From: Dactylosporangium sp040605635
GTDB taxonomy: Bacteria > Actinomycetota > Actinomycetes > Mycobacteriales > Micromonosporaceae
Reading direction: 5' to 3'
Assembly: GCF_040605635.1 (NCBI RefSeq)
Contig: NZ_JBEXDG010000023.1
Location: forward strand, 82,335 to 146,334
DNA length: 64,000 nt
Of the stretch, positions 32,874 to 42,253 are shown piece after piece. Within the stretch, counting starts at the first letter, position 1. Each line of letters opens with the position of its first letter. The notes under the pieces are model-generated. The model ran no database searches. It was not told the DNA's origin and saw only the letters and a list, made by a program, of their open reading frames with translations. Position numbers and translations under genes: made by a program.

Positions 32874-33625
32874 GGCCTGTCGGATACGTCGCGAAGTATG
32901 TGCTCGGCCTCGCCGACGACGCGCTGATCACCGCGCAGCGCCTCGGCGAGTGGTGCTCGCGCGCGCCGGAGATGGAAGAGGACATCGCGCTGGCCAACAT
33001 CGCCCTCGACCAGCTCGGCGTGGCCAGGATGCTGCTCAGCTACGCCGGCGAGCTCCAGGGCCAGGGCCGCACCGAGGACGACCTGGCATACCTGCGCTCC
33101 GAGCACGAGTTCCGCAATGTGCGACTGGTGGAGCTCGACAACGGGGACTTCGCGGTCACGATGGCCAAGCTGCTCTTCCTGTCGGTCTACCAGCGGCTGC
33201 TCTACGACCGCTCGATCGGCGTCGGCGACGAGCGGATCGCCGCGGTGGCCGCCAAGGCGCGGAAGGAGTCGGCGTACCACGTCGATCACAGCTCGCGATG
33301 GGTCGTCCGGCTCGGCGACGGCACCGACGAGTCCCACAGCCGGATGCAGGCCGCCGTCGACCACATGTGGCCCTACACGCATCAGCTCTTCGCGATGGAC
33401 CCTGACGTGCGCGCGCTCGACGTGGCCGGCGTCGTCATCGACCCGTCGACGCTGCGCGCGGCGTGGCTGGAGACGATCGACGCGGTCCTGGCCGAGGCGA
33501 CGCTGACCAGGCCCGCCTCCGTCGACGAGCCGACCGGGGGCCGGTCCGTGCACACCGAGGCGCTTGCGACGCTGCTCGCCGACATGCAGGTCCTGCACCG
33601 CGCGCACCCGGGGGTCCACTGGTGA
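32870..33625 (+). CDS. paaC: Phenylacetyl-CoA epoxidase structural subunit PaaC
   Basis: The 251-residue ferritin-like protein has YVLGLADDALITAQRLGEWCSRAP, EEDIALANIALDQLGVARMLL, ESAYHVDHSSRWVVRLGDGT and MWPYTHQLF. PaaC pairs with PaaA and lacks the full di-iron ligand set in the family. ATG 32870 overlaps paaB by 4 bp and its own stop overlaps paaD by 4 bp. Confidence 0.95.
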   Translation: MRPVGYVAKYVLGLADDALITAQRLGEWCSRAPEMEEDIALANIALDQLGVARMLLSYAGELQGQGRTEDDLAYLRSEHEFRNVRLVELDNGDFAVTMAKLLFLSVYQRLLYDRSIGVGDERIAAVAAKARKESAYHVDHSSRWVVRLGDGTDESHSRMQAAVDHMWPYTHQLFAMDPDVRALDVAGVVIDPSTLRAAWLETIDAVLAEATLTRPASVDEPTGGRSVHTEALATLLADMQVLHRAHPGVHW

Positions 33626-34071
33626 CGCTGTTCGACGTGGTCGCCGCCGTCAAGGACCCCGAGCTGCGGGTGCTCAACCTCGCCGAGCTCGGCATCCTGC
33701 GTGACGTCGCGGTCGACGGCGACGCCGTCACGGTCACGATCACCCCGACGTATTCGGGCTGCCCCGCCATGGACATGATCCGCGCCGACATCGAGTCCGC
33801 CCTGCACGACGCGGGCGTCGCCGACGTGACCGTGCGCACCGTCCTCGACCCGCCGTGGTCGACCGACATGATCAGCGATGAGGGGCGGTCAAAGCTCGCC
33901 GCGGCCGGGATCGCACCCCCCGGCCGGGTGCTGCTGCAGATCTCGATGCGCTGCCCGCGGTGCGGGTCGCCGGCCACCGAGCAGCTGTCCCGGTTCGGCT
34001 CGACCGCGTGCAAGTCCCTGTGGCGGTGCACCAGCTGCCTGGAGCCCTTCGACGCGGTGAAGGCGATATGA
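33622..34071 (+). CDS. paaD: PaaD, MIP18/DUF59 Fe-S maturation-type protein
   Basis: The 149-residue protein has an N-terminal DUF59 domain (VKDPELRVLNLAELGIL, PTYSGCPAMDMI) and a C-terminal zinc-ribbon-like segment with CPRCGS and CTSC pairs. PaaD (PaaJ) is required for a working epoxidase, probably for cofactor assembly. GTG 33622 overlaps the paaC stop, and the stop overlaps paaE by 4 bp. Confidence 0.93.
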   Translation: MTLFDVVAAVKDPELRVLNLAELGILRDVAVDGDAVTVTITPTYSGCPAMDMIRADIESALHDAGVADVTVRTVLDPPWSTDMISDEGRSKLAAAGIAPPGRVLLQISMRCPRCGSPATEQLSRFGSTACKSLWRCTSCLEPFDAVKAI

Positions 34072-35156
34072 GCAGGCGCCCCACGTTTCACCGGCTGCCG
34101 GTGGTGGACGTCGAGCGGCTCACCGACGACTCGGTCGTGGTGACGTTCGACGTTTTGAACACCCTGCGCGCAGCGTTCGCGTTCCAGGCCGGGCAGCACC
34201 TCACCGTGCGGCGCTGGCACGACGGGTCGGAGATCCGCCGGTCGTACTCCATCTGCTCCAGTCCATCGAGGCTCGCCGCCGAAGGGGTCCTGCGGGTCGG
34301 GATCAGAGCGGTGGCCGGCGGGGCGTTCTCGTCCTTCGCCGTCGCCGACCTCTGCCCCGGCGACGAGATCGACGTCATGCCGCCGCTGGGCCACTTCACC
34401 AGCGCGTTCGAGCCGTCGCGCACCCGGCACTACGCGGCGCTCGTCGCCGGCTCCGGGATCACCCCGGTCCTGTCGCTGGTCGCGACGGCCCTGGAGGTCG
34501 AGGCGGCCAGCCGATTCACCGTCGTCTACGGCAACCGCGCCGCGGGCACCGTGATGTTCGCCGAGGAGCTCGCCGACCTCAAGGACCGGTATCGGGAGCG
34601 GCTGCACGTCGTGCACGTGCTGTCCCGCGAGGCGCAGGAGTCGGCGCTGCTGTCCGGCCGCCTCGACGAGCAGCGCATCGGGGCGATCCTCGACACGCTG
34701 CTGCCGCCGGACACCGTCGACGAGTGGTTCCTGTGCGGGCCGCACGGCATGGTGCTCGACGCGCGGGTCGCGCTCAGCGTGCGGGGCGTCACCGATGCCG
34801 CTGTGCACACCGAGCTGTTTCATGTGGCTGATGTACCGGCTGCTTCGGTTGCGCTTGCTTCGGCCACTGCTGATGTTTCGGGCTCGACGGTCGAAATCAT
34901 TCTGGATGGGCGCACCTCCACCATCGTGATGGGCCCTGATGAGCGCGTCCTCGACGCCGCGCTCCGGCAGCGGCCGGAGCTGCCGTATGCGTGCAAGGGC
35001 GGCGTCTGCTCCACCTGCCGCGCGAAGATCGTCGTCGGTGAGGTGTCGATGGCGCGCAACTTCGCCCTGGAGCCAGACGAGGTCGCCGCCGGTTACGTCC
35101 TCACCTGCCAGGCGCTGCCGATCACGGACAAGGTCGTGGTGGACTACGACGCATGA
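34068..35156 (+). CDS. paaE: PaaE, reductase of phenylacetyl-CoA epoxidase
   Basis: The 362-residue protein has an FAD domain (RRSYSICSSP at about residue 59), an NAD(P) domain (VAGSGITPVLSL) and a C-terminal plant-type [2Fe-2S] ferredoxin domain with C-K-G-G-V-C-S-T-C and a later LTCQ cysteine. It passes electrons from NADPH to PaaA. It is the last paa gene here; the ring-opening genes paaZ/paaG are not in the window. Confidence 0.95.
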   Translation: MSRRPTFHRLPVVDVERLTDDSVVVTFDVLNTLRAAFAFQAGQHLTVRRWHDGSEIRRSYSICSSPSRLAAEGVLRVGIRAVAGGAFSSFAVADLCPGDEIDVMPPLGHFTSAFEPSRTRHYAALVAGSGITPVLSLVATALEVEAASRFTVVYGNRAAGTVMFAEELADLKDRYRERLHVVHVLSREAQESALLSGRLDEQRIGAILDTLLPPDTVDEWFLCGPHGMVLDARVALSVRGVTDAAVHTELFHVADVPAASVALASATADVSGSTVEIILDGRTSTIVMGPDERVLDAALRQRPELPYACKGGVCSTCRAKIVVGEVSMARNFALEPDEVAAGYVLTCQALPITDKVVVDYDA

Positions 35157-35176
35157 GACCGGAGCTCGGATCTGGT

Positions 35177-35204
35177 CCAATCCGGTGCGGTGGCTGCTAC
35201 GAAT
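35177..35204 (+). promoter_or_regulatory. SigK-type autoregulatory promoter
   Basis: CCAATCC (35177-35183), 16 bp, then CGAAT (35200-35204) matches the pattern known for mycobacterial SigK promoters (CCATCC...CGAATA). A transcript start about 7 bp further places the ATG at 35212 at or near the RNA 5' end. This argues against ATG 35203, which lies inside the -10 element. Confidence 0.55.
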
Positions 35205-35211
35205 GAGCGAT

Positions 35212-35820
35212 ATGAGACCCGATCACGAGGAGCTGCCGACCCAGCGGCTCGTCGCCGTGCCGGCCCCGCAGCGGCGCGTCGACGCCGACGAGCTGCTGAG
35301 CAAGGTGGCCCGCGGCGACGAGCGGGCCTTCGCCGAGCTCTACGACCTGCTGTCGGCACGTGTGTACGGACTGATCCGCCGCGTCCTGCGTGACCCCGCC
35401 CAGTCCGAAGAGGTCTGCCAGGAGGTCATGGTCGAGGTGTGGCGCAACGCGGGCCGCTTCGACGGCGCCCGCGGCTCCGCGACGGCCTGGGTCTTCACGA
35501 TCGCGCACCGCCGGGCCGTCGACCGTGTCCGGGCCGAGCAGGCCAGCAACGACCGGGCGCAGCGGGTGGCCGCCCGCAGCGTCGACACCCCGTACGACGA
35601 CGTGGTCGAGGCGGCGACCGCCCGCATCGAGCAGCAGCAGGTGCGCCGCTGTCTCGACGGCCTCACCGACCTGCAGCGCGAGGCGATCACCCTCGCGTAT
35701 TACAACGGCAACAGCTACCGCGAAGTCGCCGACCTGCTCGGCGCCGCTCTGCCGACCATCAAGACACGCATGCGCGACGGGCTGATCCGCATGCGGGACT
35801 GCTTGGGGGTGGCGTTCTGA
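35212..35820 (+). CDS. sigK: ECF RNA polymerase sigma factor, SigK type
   Basis: The 202-residue protein has sigma region 2 (AFAELYDLLSARVYGLIRRVLRD, EEVCQEVMVEVWRNAGRFD, ATAWVFTIAHRRAVDRVR) and region 4 (LQREAITLAYYNGNSYREVADLLG, LPTIKTRMRDGLIRMR). It is followed by an RskA-type membrane anti-sigma gene starting inside its stop, the sigK-rskA arrangement of mycobacteria. ATG 35212 is preferred to 35203 on promoter grounds. Confidence 0.88.
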   Translation: MRPDHEELPTQRLVAVPAPQRRVDADELLSKVARGDERAFAELYDLLSARVYGLIRRVLRDPAQSEEVCQEVMVEVWRNAGRFDGARGSATAWVFTIAHRRAVDRVRAEQASNDRAQRVAARSVDTPYDDVVEAATARIEQQQVRRCLDGLTDLQREAITLAYYNGNSYREVADLLGAALPTIKTRMRDGLIRMRDCLGVAF

Positions 35821-36521
35821 TGGCCGAGACGGTGGACATCCACGCGCTGGCGGGCGCCTATGCGCTCGACGCGGTGGACGATCTGGAGCGGGCCGCGTTC
35901 GACCGGCATCTGCGGGAGTGCGGGGCGTGCGCGGTCGAGGTGGCCGAGCTGCGGGAGACCGCGTCGTGGCTGACGCATGCCGTCGCCGAGGCGCCCCCTC
36001 CGCGGCTGCGGGAGTCGGTCCTGGCGGAGATCGGCCGCACGGCACAGGAGCGACCTCGCCGGAGTGCCGCCGGAGCGGGGCGGTCTGGGCGATCGCGCCT
36101 GGTGCGGTGGACGGTCGGCGCGGTGGCCGCCGCGGTGCTCGCCGCCGGCGTCGGAGTCGGCACCTGGACGGTCGCGCAGCACGGCGTACAGCAGGAGAAC
36201 GCGCGGATCGACGCGGTCCTCGCCGCGCCGGACGCCCGCCTGGTCTCCTCCGAGATGGCGGGCGGCCGGGTGACGCTGATCGTGTCGCCGTCGCGCAACG
36301 CGGCGGTGGCCGTGCTGGACGGCCTGGCCGATCCTGGCGCTGACAAGGACTATCAGCTGTGGATGATCGGCGGCGCCGGTCCTCAGCCTGTGGGTGTCAT
36401 TCCGGGTGGGTCCGGGCGGCAGTACATCACTTCTGTCGCGCCGACCTTTGCCGTCACCAGGGAACCCGCCGGCGGCTCCGCGACGCCGTCTTTGGACGTT
36501 GTCGGAGCGATCACGCTGTGA
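35820..36521 (+). CDS. rskA: Membrane anti-sigma factor, RskA type
   Basis: The 233-residue protein has an N-terminal anti-sigma domain (HALAGAYALDAVDDLERAAFDRHL, CGACAVEVAELRETA), one membrane segment at about residues 97-120, and an extracytoplasmic RskA domain (ARLVSSEMAGGRVTLIVSPS, DYQLWMIG). Regulated proteolysis would free SigK. ATG 35820 shares a base with the sigK stop. The 3' end overlaps the convergent aldo/keto reductase gene by 11 bp. Confidence 0.88.
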   Translation: MAETVDIHALAGAYALDAVDDLERAAFDRHLRECGACAVEVAELRETASWLTHAVAEAPPPRLRESVLAEIGRTAQERPRRSAAGAGRSGRSRLVRWTVGAVAAAVLAAGVGVGTWTVAQHGVQQENARIDAVLAAPDARLVSSEMAGGRVTLIVSPSRNAAVAVLDGLADPGADKDYQLWMIGGAGPQPVGVIPGGSGRQYITSVAPTFAVTREPAGGSATPSLDVVGAITL

Positions 36522-37467
36522 GGGCGGCCTCGATCGCGGCCTGATCCTCCTCGGTGGGGACCCAGGATCCGGCCGCGACGTTGGCCTTGACCTGCTCGGG
36601 GCTGGTGGCGCCGGCGATCACGCTGGCGACCGCCGGCCGCGCGGCCAGGCCACCGATCGCGACGGTCAGCAGGTCGACGCCGCGTTCCTGGGCGACCGTC
36701 TCGAGGCGCTCGATCGTGTCCCACGGTGCGGCGGCGAGGACCTTGTCGAAGCCGTCACGCGCGAGGCGGGTGCCCTCGGGGGCGGCCTGGCCCTTCTTGT
36801 ATTTGCCGGTCAGCAGACCGTGGGCGAGCGGGAAGAACGGCAGCAGCCCGACGCCGTAGTGCTCCAGGGCGGGGACCAGGTCCTTCTCGACGCTGCGCTC
36901 CAGCAGGGAGTAGTAGTTCTGGGCGCTGACGAACGGCGTGAGGCCCCTGGTCCGCGCGGTCCACGCCGCGTCGGCGGTCTGCCAGCCGCTGAAGTTCGAG
37001 TGCCCGATATATCTGACTTTTCCGGCTTTAACGGCGTCGTTGAGCGCGTCGAGGGTCTCCTCGATCGGCGTGTGCGGGTCGGGGGCGTGCAGCTGGTACA
37101 GGTCGATGTAGTCCGTGTTCAGCCGTCGCAGCGACGCGTCGACGGCCTTCGCGATGTACCGCCGGCCGCCCCGTGCGCCCCAGTCGGGCCCGTTCGCGCC
37201 GCGCGCGTCCATGCCGAACTTCGTGGCGACGACGACCTCGTCCCGCCGCTTGCCGAGGGCGGCGCCGAGCGCCTCCTCGGACGCGCCCGGGGTCGCGCCG
37301 TACACGTCGGCGGTGTCGAACAGGGTGACGCCGTGGTCGATCGCGGCGTGGACGACGCCCGCCGCGCGGTCCGCGCCGATGCGGCCGCCGAAGTTGTTGC
37401 AGCCGATGCCGACCACGGAGACGGTGAGCCCGGAGGAGCCGAGGCGTCGATAGCGCATGTCAGTCAC
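36511..37467 (-). CDS. Aldo/keto reductase
   Basis: The 318-residue protein shows the AKR tetrad: D and Y in LFDTADVYG, K in VVVATKFG and H in DLYQLHAPD. The NADPH site is suggested by VIAGATSPEQV near the C-terminus. It reduces carbonyls with NADPH; the substrate is unknown. GTG 37467 has AGGA 7 nt upstream, and ATG 37458 is possible. It is divergent from mqnC. Confidence 0.9.
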   Translation of the reverse strand: MTDMRYRRLGSSGLTVSVVGIGCNNFGGRIGADRAAGVVHAAIDHGVTLFDTADVYGATPGASEEALGAALGKRRDEVVVATKFGMDARGANGPDWGARGGRRYIAKAVDASLRRLNTDYIDLYQLHAPDPHTPIEETLDALNDAVKAGKVRYIGHSNFSGWQTADAAWTARTRGLTPFVSAQNYYSLLERSVEKDLVPALEHYGVGLLPFFPLAHGLLTGKYKKGQAAPEGTRLARDGFDKVLAAAPWDTIERLETVAQERGVDLLTVAIGGLAARPAVASVIAGATSPEQVKANVAAGSWVPTEEDQAAIEAALTA

Positions 37468-37538
37468 TTGGTGATCCTAGGCACGCGAGGTTGCGGGGGC
37501 CTGCCGTCCGCCAGGTGAACCCACGTAGTCTCGAAGCT

Positions 37539-38777
37539 GTGACGGAGACTCCGGTGATCAGCGACATCCTGCAGCGTGCGGCCGACGGCGGGCGGATCAG
37601 CGCGGAAGAGGCGCTGCTGCTCTACACCGACGCCCCGTTCCACCCGCTCGGCGAGGCGGCCGACACCGTGCGCCGCCGCCGCTACCCGGACAACGTCGTC
37701 ACGTATCTCATCGACCGCAACATCAACTACACCAACGTCTGCGTGACGGCGTGCAAGTTCTGCGCCTTCTACCGGGCGCCCAAGCACTCCGAGGGCTGGA
37801 CCCACGGCACCGAGGAGATCCTGCACCGCTGCCAGGAGGCCGTCGACCTCGGCGCGACCCAGGTCATGCTGCAGGGCGGCCATCACCCGGAGTATGGCGT
37901 CGAGTATTACGAGGAGCTCTTCTCCGCCGTCAGCCAGGCGTTCCCCTCGCTGGTCATCCACTCGATCGGGCCGTCCGAGGTCCTGCACATGGCCAAGGTC
38001 TCCGGCGTCTCGATCGAGGACGCGATCCTGCGGATCAAGGCCGCCGGCCTCGCCTCCATCGCCGGTGCCGGCGCCGAGATGCTGCCCGAGCGCCCCCGCA
38101 AGGCCATCGCCCCGCTCAAGGAGTCCGGCGAGCGCTGGCTGGAGGTCATGACCCAGGCCCACCGCCTCGGCGTCTCCTCCACCGCCACGATGATGATGGG
38201 CACCGGCGAGACCAACGCCGAGCGCATCGAGCACCTGCGCATGATCCGCGACGTCCAGGACAAGGCCGTCGCCAACGGCTATACCGCCGAGGCGGATCTC
38301 GCCGGGTCCGTCGGCGGCTTCCGGTCGTTCATCCCTTGGACGTATCAGGCGGAGAACAATCACCTGAAGGGCCGCACGCAGGCGACCAGCCTCGAATATC
38401 TGCGGATCGTCGCGGTCGCGCGGCTGTTCTTCGACAACATCCCGCACCTGCAGTCCTCGTGGCTGACCACCGGCAAGGACGTCGGCCAGGTGTCGCTGCA
38501 CATCGGCGTCGACGACCTCGGCTCGATCATGCTGGAGGAGAACGTCATCTCCTCCGCCGGCGCCCGCCACCGCTCCCGCCTCACCGAGCTGGTCCAGATG
38601 ATCCGCGACGCGGACCGCATCCCGGCGCAGCGCGACACGCAGTATCGCCACCTCCAGGTCCACTGGACCCCCGCCGACGACCCCACGGATGACCGCGTGC
38701 AGTCACACTTCTCCTCGATCGCCATCCCCGGCGGCGGCGCAGGCCGCTCCATCCCGCTGACCCCGGTGTCGTCATGA
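37539..38777 (+). CDS. mqnC: Cyclic dehypoxanthinyl futalosine synthase MqnC
   Basis: The 412-residue radical SAM enzyme has CVTACKFC (C-X3-C-X2-C) near residue 70, QGGHHPEYG, TATMMMGTGET and FIPWTYQ, all MqnC hallmarks. It cyclises dehypoxanthinyl futalosine on the way to menaquinone. GTG 37539 lies 7 nt after a TAGTCT hexamer, so translation may be leaderless. It overlaps menG by 4 bp, coupling two steps of the same pathway. Confidence 0.94.
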   Translation: MTETPVISDILQRAADGGRISAEEALLLYTDAPFHPLGEAADTVRRRRYPDNVVTYLIDRNINYTNVCVTACKFCAFYRAPKHSEGWTHGTEEILHRCQEAVDLGATQVMLQGGHHPEYGVEYYEELFSAVSQAFPSLVIHSIGPSEVLHMAKVSGVSIEDAILRIKAAGLASIAGAGAEMLPERPRKAIAPLKESGERWLEVMTQAHRLGVSSTATMMMGTGETNAERIEHLRMIRDVQDKAVANGYTAEADLAGSVGGFRSFIPWTYQAENNHLKGRTQATSLEYLRIVAVARLFFDNIPHLQSSWLTTGKDVGQVSLHIGVDDLGSIMLEENVISSAGARHRSRLTELVQMIRDADRIPAQRDTQYRHLQVHWTPADDPTDDRVQSHFSSIAIPGGGAGRSIPLTPVSS

Positions 38778-39466
38778 GCCGCGCGTCGCTGGACAAGGAG
38801 CCGCACGAGGTCGCCGCCATGTTCGACGGCGTCGCCAAGCGCTACGACCTCACCAACACGGTCATCTCGGGCGGCCAGGACCGCATCTGGCGCCGCGAGA
38901 CCCGCCTCGCCCTCGGCCTCAAGCCCGGCGAACGCGTCCTCGACCTCGGCGCCGGCACCGGCGTCTCCACCGAGGAGCTCGCCAAGTCCGGCGCCCAGGC
39001 TGTCGGCCTCGACATCTCCATCGGCATGCTCCAGGCCGGTCACGCCAAGCGCCCCGCTGTGCCGCTGATTGCCGGCGACGCCCTCGCTCTCCCCTTCGCC
39101 GACGAGACCTTCGACGCGATCACCATCTCCTTCGCCCTGCGCAACATCGTCGACACCGACGCCGCGCTGCGTGAGATGGCCCGCGTGACGAAGCCCGGCG
39201 GCCGCCTGGTCATCTGTGAGTTCAGCCACCCGACCTGGCGCCCCTTCCGCGGCGCCTACCTCGGCTACCTCGTCAAGGCCATCCCCCAGGTGGCCAAGCG
39301 CGTCTCCAGCAACCCGGACGCCTACGTCTACCTCGCCGAATCCATCCGCGCCTGGCCCGACCAGGAATCCCTCGCCGCCCGCATCACCACCAACGGCTGG
39401 CGCAAGGTCGCCTGGCGCAACCTCACCGGCGGCGTCGTAGCCCTCCACCGAGGCTTCCGCATCTAG
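38774..39466 (+). CDS. menG: Demethylmenaquinone methyltransferase MenG/UbiE
   Basis: The 230-residue protein has the UbiE opening VAAMFDGVAKRYDLTN, the SAM motif VLDLGAGTG, and ISFALRNI and GGRLVICEFSHP. It adds the final ring methyl of menaquinone. It overlaps mqnC (ATGA). Confidence 0.95.
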   Translation: MSRASLDKEPHEVAAMFDGVAKRYDLTNTVISGGQDRIWRRETRLALGLKPGERVLDLGAGTGVSTEELAKSGAQAVGLDISIGMLQAGHAKRPAVPLIAGDALALPFADETFDAITISFALRNIVDTDAALREMARVTKPGGRLVICEFSHPTWRPFRGAYLGYLVKAIPQVAKRVSSNPDAYVYLAESIRAWPDQESLAARITTNGWRKVAWRNLTGGVVALHRGFRI

Positions 39467-39564
39467 CCAAGCGCGCCGGCCTGCGTGCGAGGCTTCCGCG
39501 TCCGGCTCGCCTTTGTGTGAGGCGTCCCGCGTCTGGCCAAGCGCGCCGGCCTGCGTGCGAGGCT
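39462..39564. repeat. 33-bp direct repeat after menG
   Basis: A 33-bp segment centred on AAGCGCGCCGGCCTGCGTGC occurs at 39462-39494 and 39532-39564, 70 bp apart, with one or two differences. The first copy begins in the menG stop region. A shorter CTGCGGCGACCG repeat follows near 39573-39601. The stretch 39565-39741 shows no gene; it is GC-rich spacer. Confidence 0.7.
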
Positions 39565-39741
39565 GCCCGGCTGCGGCGACCGCTCCTGGCTGCGGCGACC
39601 GGCGCGTGGGCCCAGCCCGCCTGCCGGGCCCGCACGTGGCGACAGTCACCTGCGGCGGCGGCAGGGCGGCCGGGCGGGGTTTCCGGTGGAGCAGCGCACG
39701 CCAGGCAGGACGACGCACAAGCGGCAGTGGCGGCATGGTGG

Positions 39742-40641
39742 TCACCAGCGGACCGGGGTCAGCCGGTCCAGGTGCTGGCGCAGCTCCGCCACCAGGTCCG
39801 ACGGCCGGGTCGTCAGGTCACTCCAGGAGTAGTTGACGACCGTCCAGCCCGCCGCGGCCAGCCTGGTGTGCCGCTCCCGCAACGGTGCGGGCTCCAGCTC
39901 GTCGATGCCCAGCTCGATCACCAGCTTGGCCTCGGGGAAGACCAGGTCGCCCAGGCCGATCAGCCCCCAGCGGTCGCTGATCGGCTCGTGGGGTGACCAG
40001 CCCCAGATCCCGGCCCGCTGCAGCAGCTTGCCCGCGAGCTTCTGGGCCGAGGTGCGGTTGCCCAGGGCGACCACCCGGATCAGCCGGACCAGCCGCGGGG
40101 TCCCGTGCCTGCCGGTCGCGTCGCGGATGCGGGTCGCCAGGTCTGGCATGGTCGTCCAGCACTCCTGTAGGGCGGTGGCGAGCAAAGCGGACGCCGCGCC
40201 GTCGGGCAGGACGCGGGCGCAGTCGTAGACCGTGCGGGACGGGGTGGTGCTGCGCAGGCCGTCCACGACGCAGACGTCGGTCTCCAGCACCTCCTGCTGC
40301 AGAACGTGCACGTGGCGCAGGCGTGGACGCCGGGAGAGGAATGCCACGAAGGTCTCGCTGCTCGGCACGTCCCAGCCGTGCCAGCGAGCGGCGGAAGGGC
40401 CGGCGAGCACGGCGCCGGGGAGGGCGAGCTGGGCGGCGACGTCGCGCAGGCGTGGGGTGACCGGGAGCCCGCGGTCGGCGAACACGTCGCGAACGACAGC
40501 TGTCCAATCGCCGGCCTGCAGTTTGGTCCTGATCCGCGGATTTGTATAACCGCAGCTCAAGGCCTGTGTACGAGTAAACAGTCCGCGTTGGTCAGCGGCA
40601 TATGCGTCGAGCCGGTCACGGTCCGGCTGCCCGGGGTTCAT
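39742..40641 (-). CDS. DUF559-type protein with AbiEi-like N-terminus
   Basis: The 299-residue protein opens with DAYAADQRGLFTRTQALSCGY, a winged-helix AbiEi-antitoxin-like region, and ends with a DUF559/Vsr-like stretch (DLVFPEAKLVIELGIDELE, TRLAAAGWTVVNYSWSDL). This pattern is common in actinobacteria and its function is unknown. No toxin partner is adjacent. Position 40642-40902 upstream of menJ holds no gene. Confidence 0.72.
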   Translation of the reverse strand: MNPGQPDRDRLDAYAADQRGLFTRTQALSCGYTNPRIRTKLQAGDWTAVVRDVFADRGLPVTPRLRDVAAQLALPGAVLAGPSAARWHGWDVPSSETFVAFLSRRPRLRHVHVLQQEVLETDVCVVDGLRSTTPSRTVYDCARVLPDGAASALLATALQECWTTMPDLATRIRDATGRHGTPRLVRLIRVVALGNRTSAQKLAGKLLQRAGIWGWSPHEPISDRWGLIGLGDLVFPEAKLVIELGIDELEPAPLRERHTRLAAAGWTVVNYSWSDLTTRPSDLVAELRQHLDRLTPVRW

Positions 40642-40902
40642 GATGACCGAGGATCGTCACACGCCGACCCACTGTCGACGCGCAACAATTTTCTGTGGAT
40701 AACCCACGGCCATGATCACGATTAGCCAAGTGTCGAACTGGACCGTCCACTGCCCTGTCGTCCCATTTGCGGATCTAGGTGACCGCTCGGGTGAAAACTT
40801 AGGGTCGCCTAACCGACAGACGGCCTTGTCACGGTTCTAGACTCCCAACAGAGTGACTTTGTGAAGACTTTCACGAGCCTGAAGGGGCGGGAGGTGACGG
40901 CT

Positions 40903-42177
40903 GTGACCGAGACTCGACAAGACGCAGATGTCATCGTCGTCGGCGCCGGACCGGGCGGCTCGGCCGCCGCGTTCCACCTGGCCCGGCACGGGCTGCGGGT
41001 GCTGCTGCTGGAGAAGACCGAGTTCCCCCGGGAGAAGGTCTGCGGCGACGGCCTGACCCCCCGCGCGGTGAAGCAGCTCATCAAGATGGGCGTCGACACC
41101 ACCGAGGAGAAGGGCTGGCTGCGCAACCGCGGCCTGCGCGTCATCGGCGGTGGCATCCGGCTCGAGCTCGACTGGCCCGACCTCGCCAGCTTCCCGGACT
41201 ATGGCCTGACCCGCACCCGCATGGACTTCGACCAGATGCTGGCGACGGCGGCGACGGACGCGGGTGCGATCCTGCGCACGGGCACCCCGGTGACCGGGCC
41301 GGTCCTCGACCGCACGGGCCGCGTGATCGGCGTGACCGCCACCGGGCCCGACAAGGAGCCGCTGGAGTTCCGCGCGCCCCTGGTCATCGCGGCCGACGGG
41401 GTCTCCGGCCGGTTCGCCCTCGCGCTGGGCATCGCCAAGCGTGAGGACCGGCCGATGGGTGTCGCGGTCCGTCAGTATTTCCGCAGTGCCGCCCGGCACG
41501 ACGACGACTATCTGGAGTCGTGGCTGGAGCTGCGGAGCAAGGAGTCCGGCGACAACCTGCTGCCCGGCTATGGCTGGATCTTCGGGCTCGGCGACGGCCG
41601 GGTCAATGTCGGCCTCGGCGTGCTCAACAGCAGCGTGGCCTATGGCAAGACCAACTACAAGAACCTGCTCTCCGACTGGGTCGCCAACACGCCGGCGGAG
41701 TGGGGCCTGGCCGACCCGGCCAACGCCGAGGGCAAGCCGCAGGGTGCCGCACTGCCGATGGGCTTCAACCGGGTGCCGCACTACACCCGGGGTGTGCTGC
41801 TGGTGGGCGACACCGGCGGCATGGTCAACCCGTTCAACGGTGAGGGCATCGCGTATGCGATGGAGTCCGGCGAGCTCGCGGCGGAGATCGCCATCCAGGC
41901 CCTGGCCCGCCCGCAGGGCACCTCGCGCGAGCGGGTGCTCGCCAACTACCCCACCGAGCTCAAGGCGCGCTACGGCGGCTATTACCGGCTCGGCAACATC
42001 TTCGTGAAGCTCATCGGCAACCCGCAGGTGATGCGGATGGCCACCAAGCACGGCATGCCGCACCCCATGCTCATGCGGTTCGTGCTGAAGCTTCTCGCCA
42101 ACCTCACGGACCCGCGAGGCGGCGACGCCATGGACCGTGTGATCAACGCGATGACCCGCATCGCGCCCGCAGCCTGA
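40903..42177 (+). CDS. menJ: Menaquinone reductase MenJ (geranylgeranyl reductase family)
   Basis: The 424-residue flavoprotein has the FAD motif VVGAGPGGSAAAFHLARHG, VCGDGLTPRAV, RTRMDFDQ and LVGDTGGMVNPFNGEGI. In mycobacteria MenJ saturates the beta-isoprene unit of menaquinone. GTG 40903 is chosen for the GGGAGGTG site 7 nt before it; the frame opens earlier, at 40861. A TAGACT hexamer at 40838 may be the -10. Its place directly before the nuo operon is typical of actinobacteria. Confidence 0.88.
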   Translation: MTETRQDADVIVVGAGPGGSAAAFHLARHGLRVLLLEKTEFPREKVCGDGLTPRAVKQLIKMGVDTTEEKGWLRNRGLRVIGGGIRLELDWPDLASFPDYGLTRTRMDFDQMLATAATDAGAILRTGTPVTGPVLDRTGRVIGVTATGPDKEPLEFRAPLVIAADGVSGRFALALGIAKREDRPMGVAVRQYFRSAARHDDDYLESWLELRSKESGDNLLPGYGWIFGLGDGRVNVGLGVLNSSVAYGKTNYKNLLSDWVANTPAEWGLADPANAEGKPQGAALPMGFNRVPHYTRGVLLVGDTGGMVNPFNGEGIAYAMESGELAAEIAIQALARPQGTSRERVLANYPTELKARYGGYYRLGNIFVKLIGNPQVMRMATKHGMPHPMLMRFVLKLLANLTDPRGGDAMDRVINAMTRIAPAA

Positions 42178-42253
42178 CAGCGGCATAGCACCCACAGTCA
42201 GACAAAGACGCGCACAACCCGAAAACCACAACTGAACAGCCAAAAGCAATGCC

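Noticed and set aside
39462..39564. CRISPR-like repeat
   Set aside because: Only two units, no regular spacer series and no cas genes.
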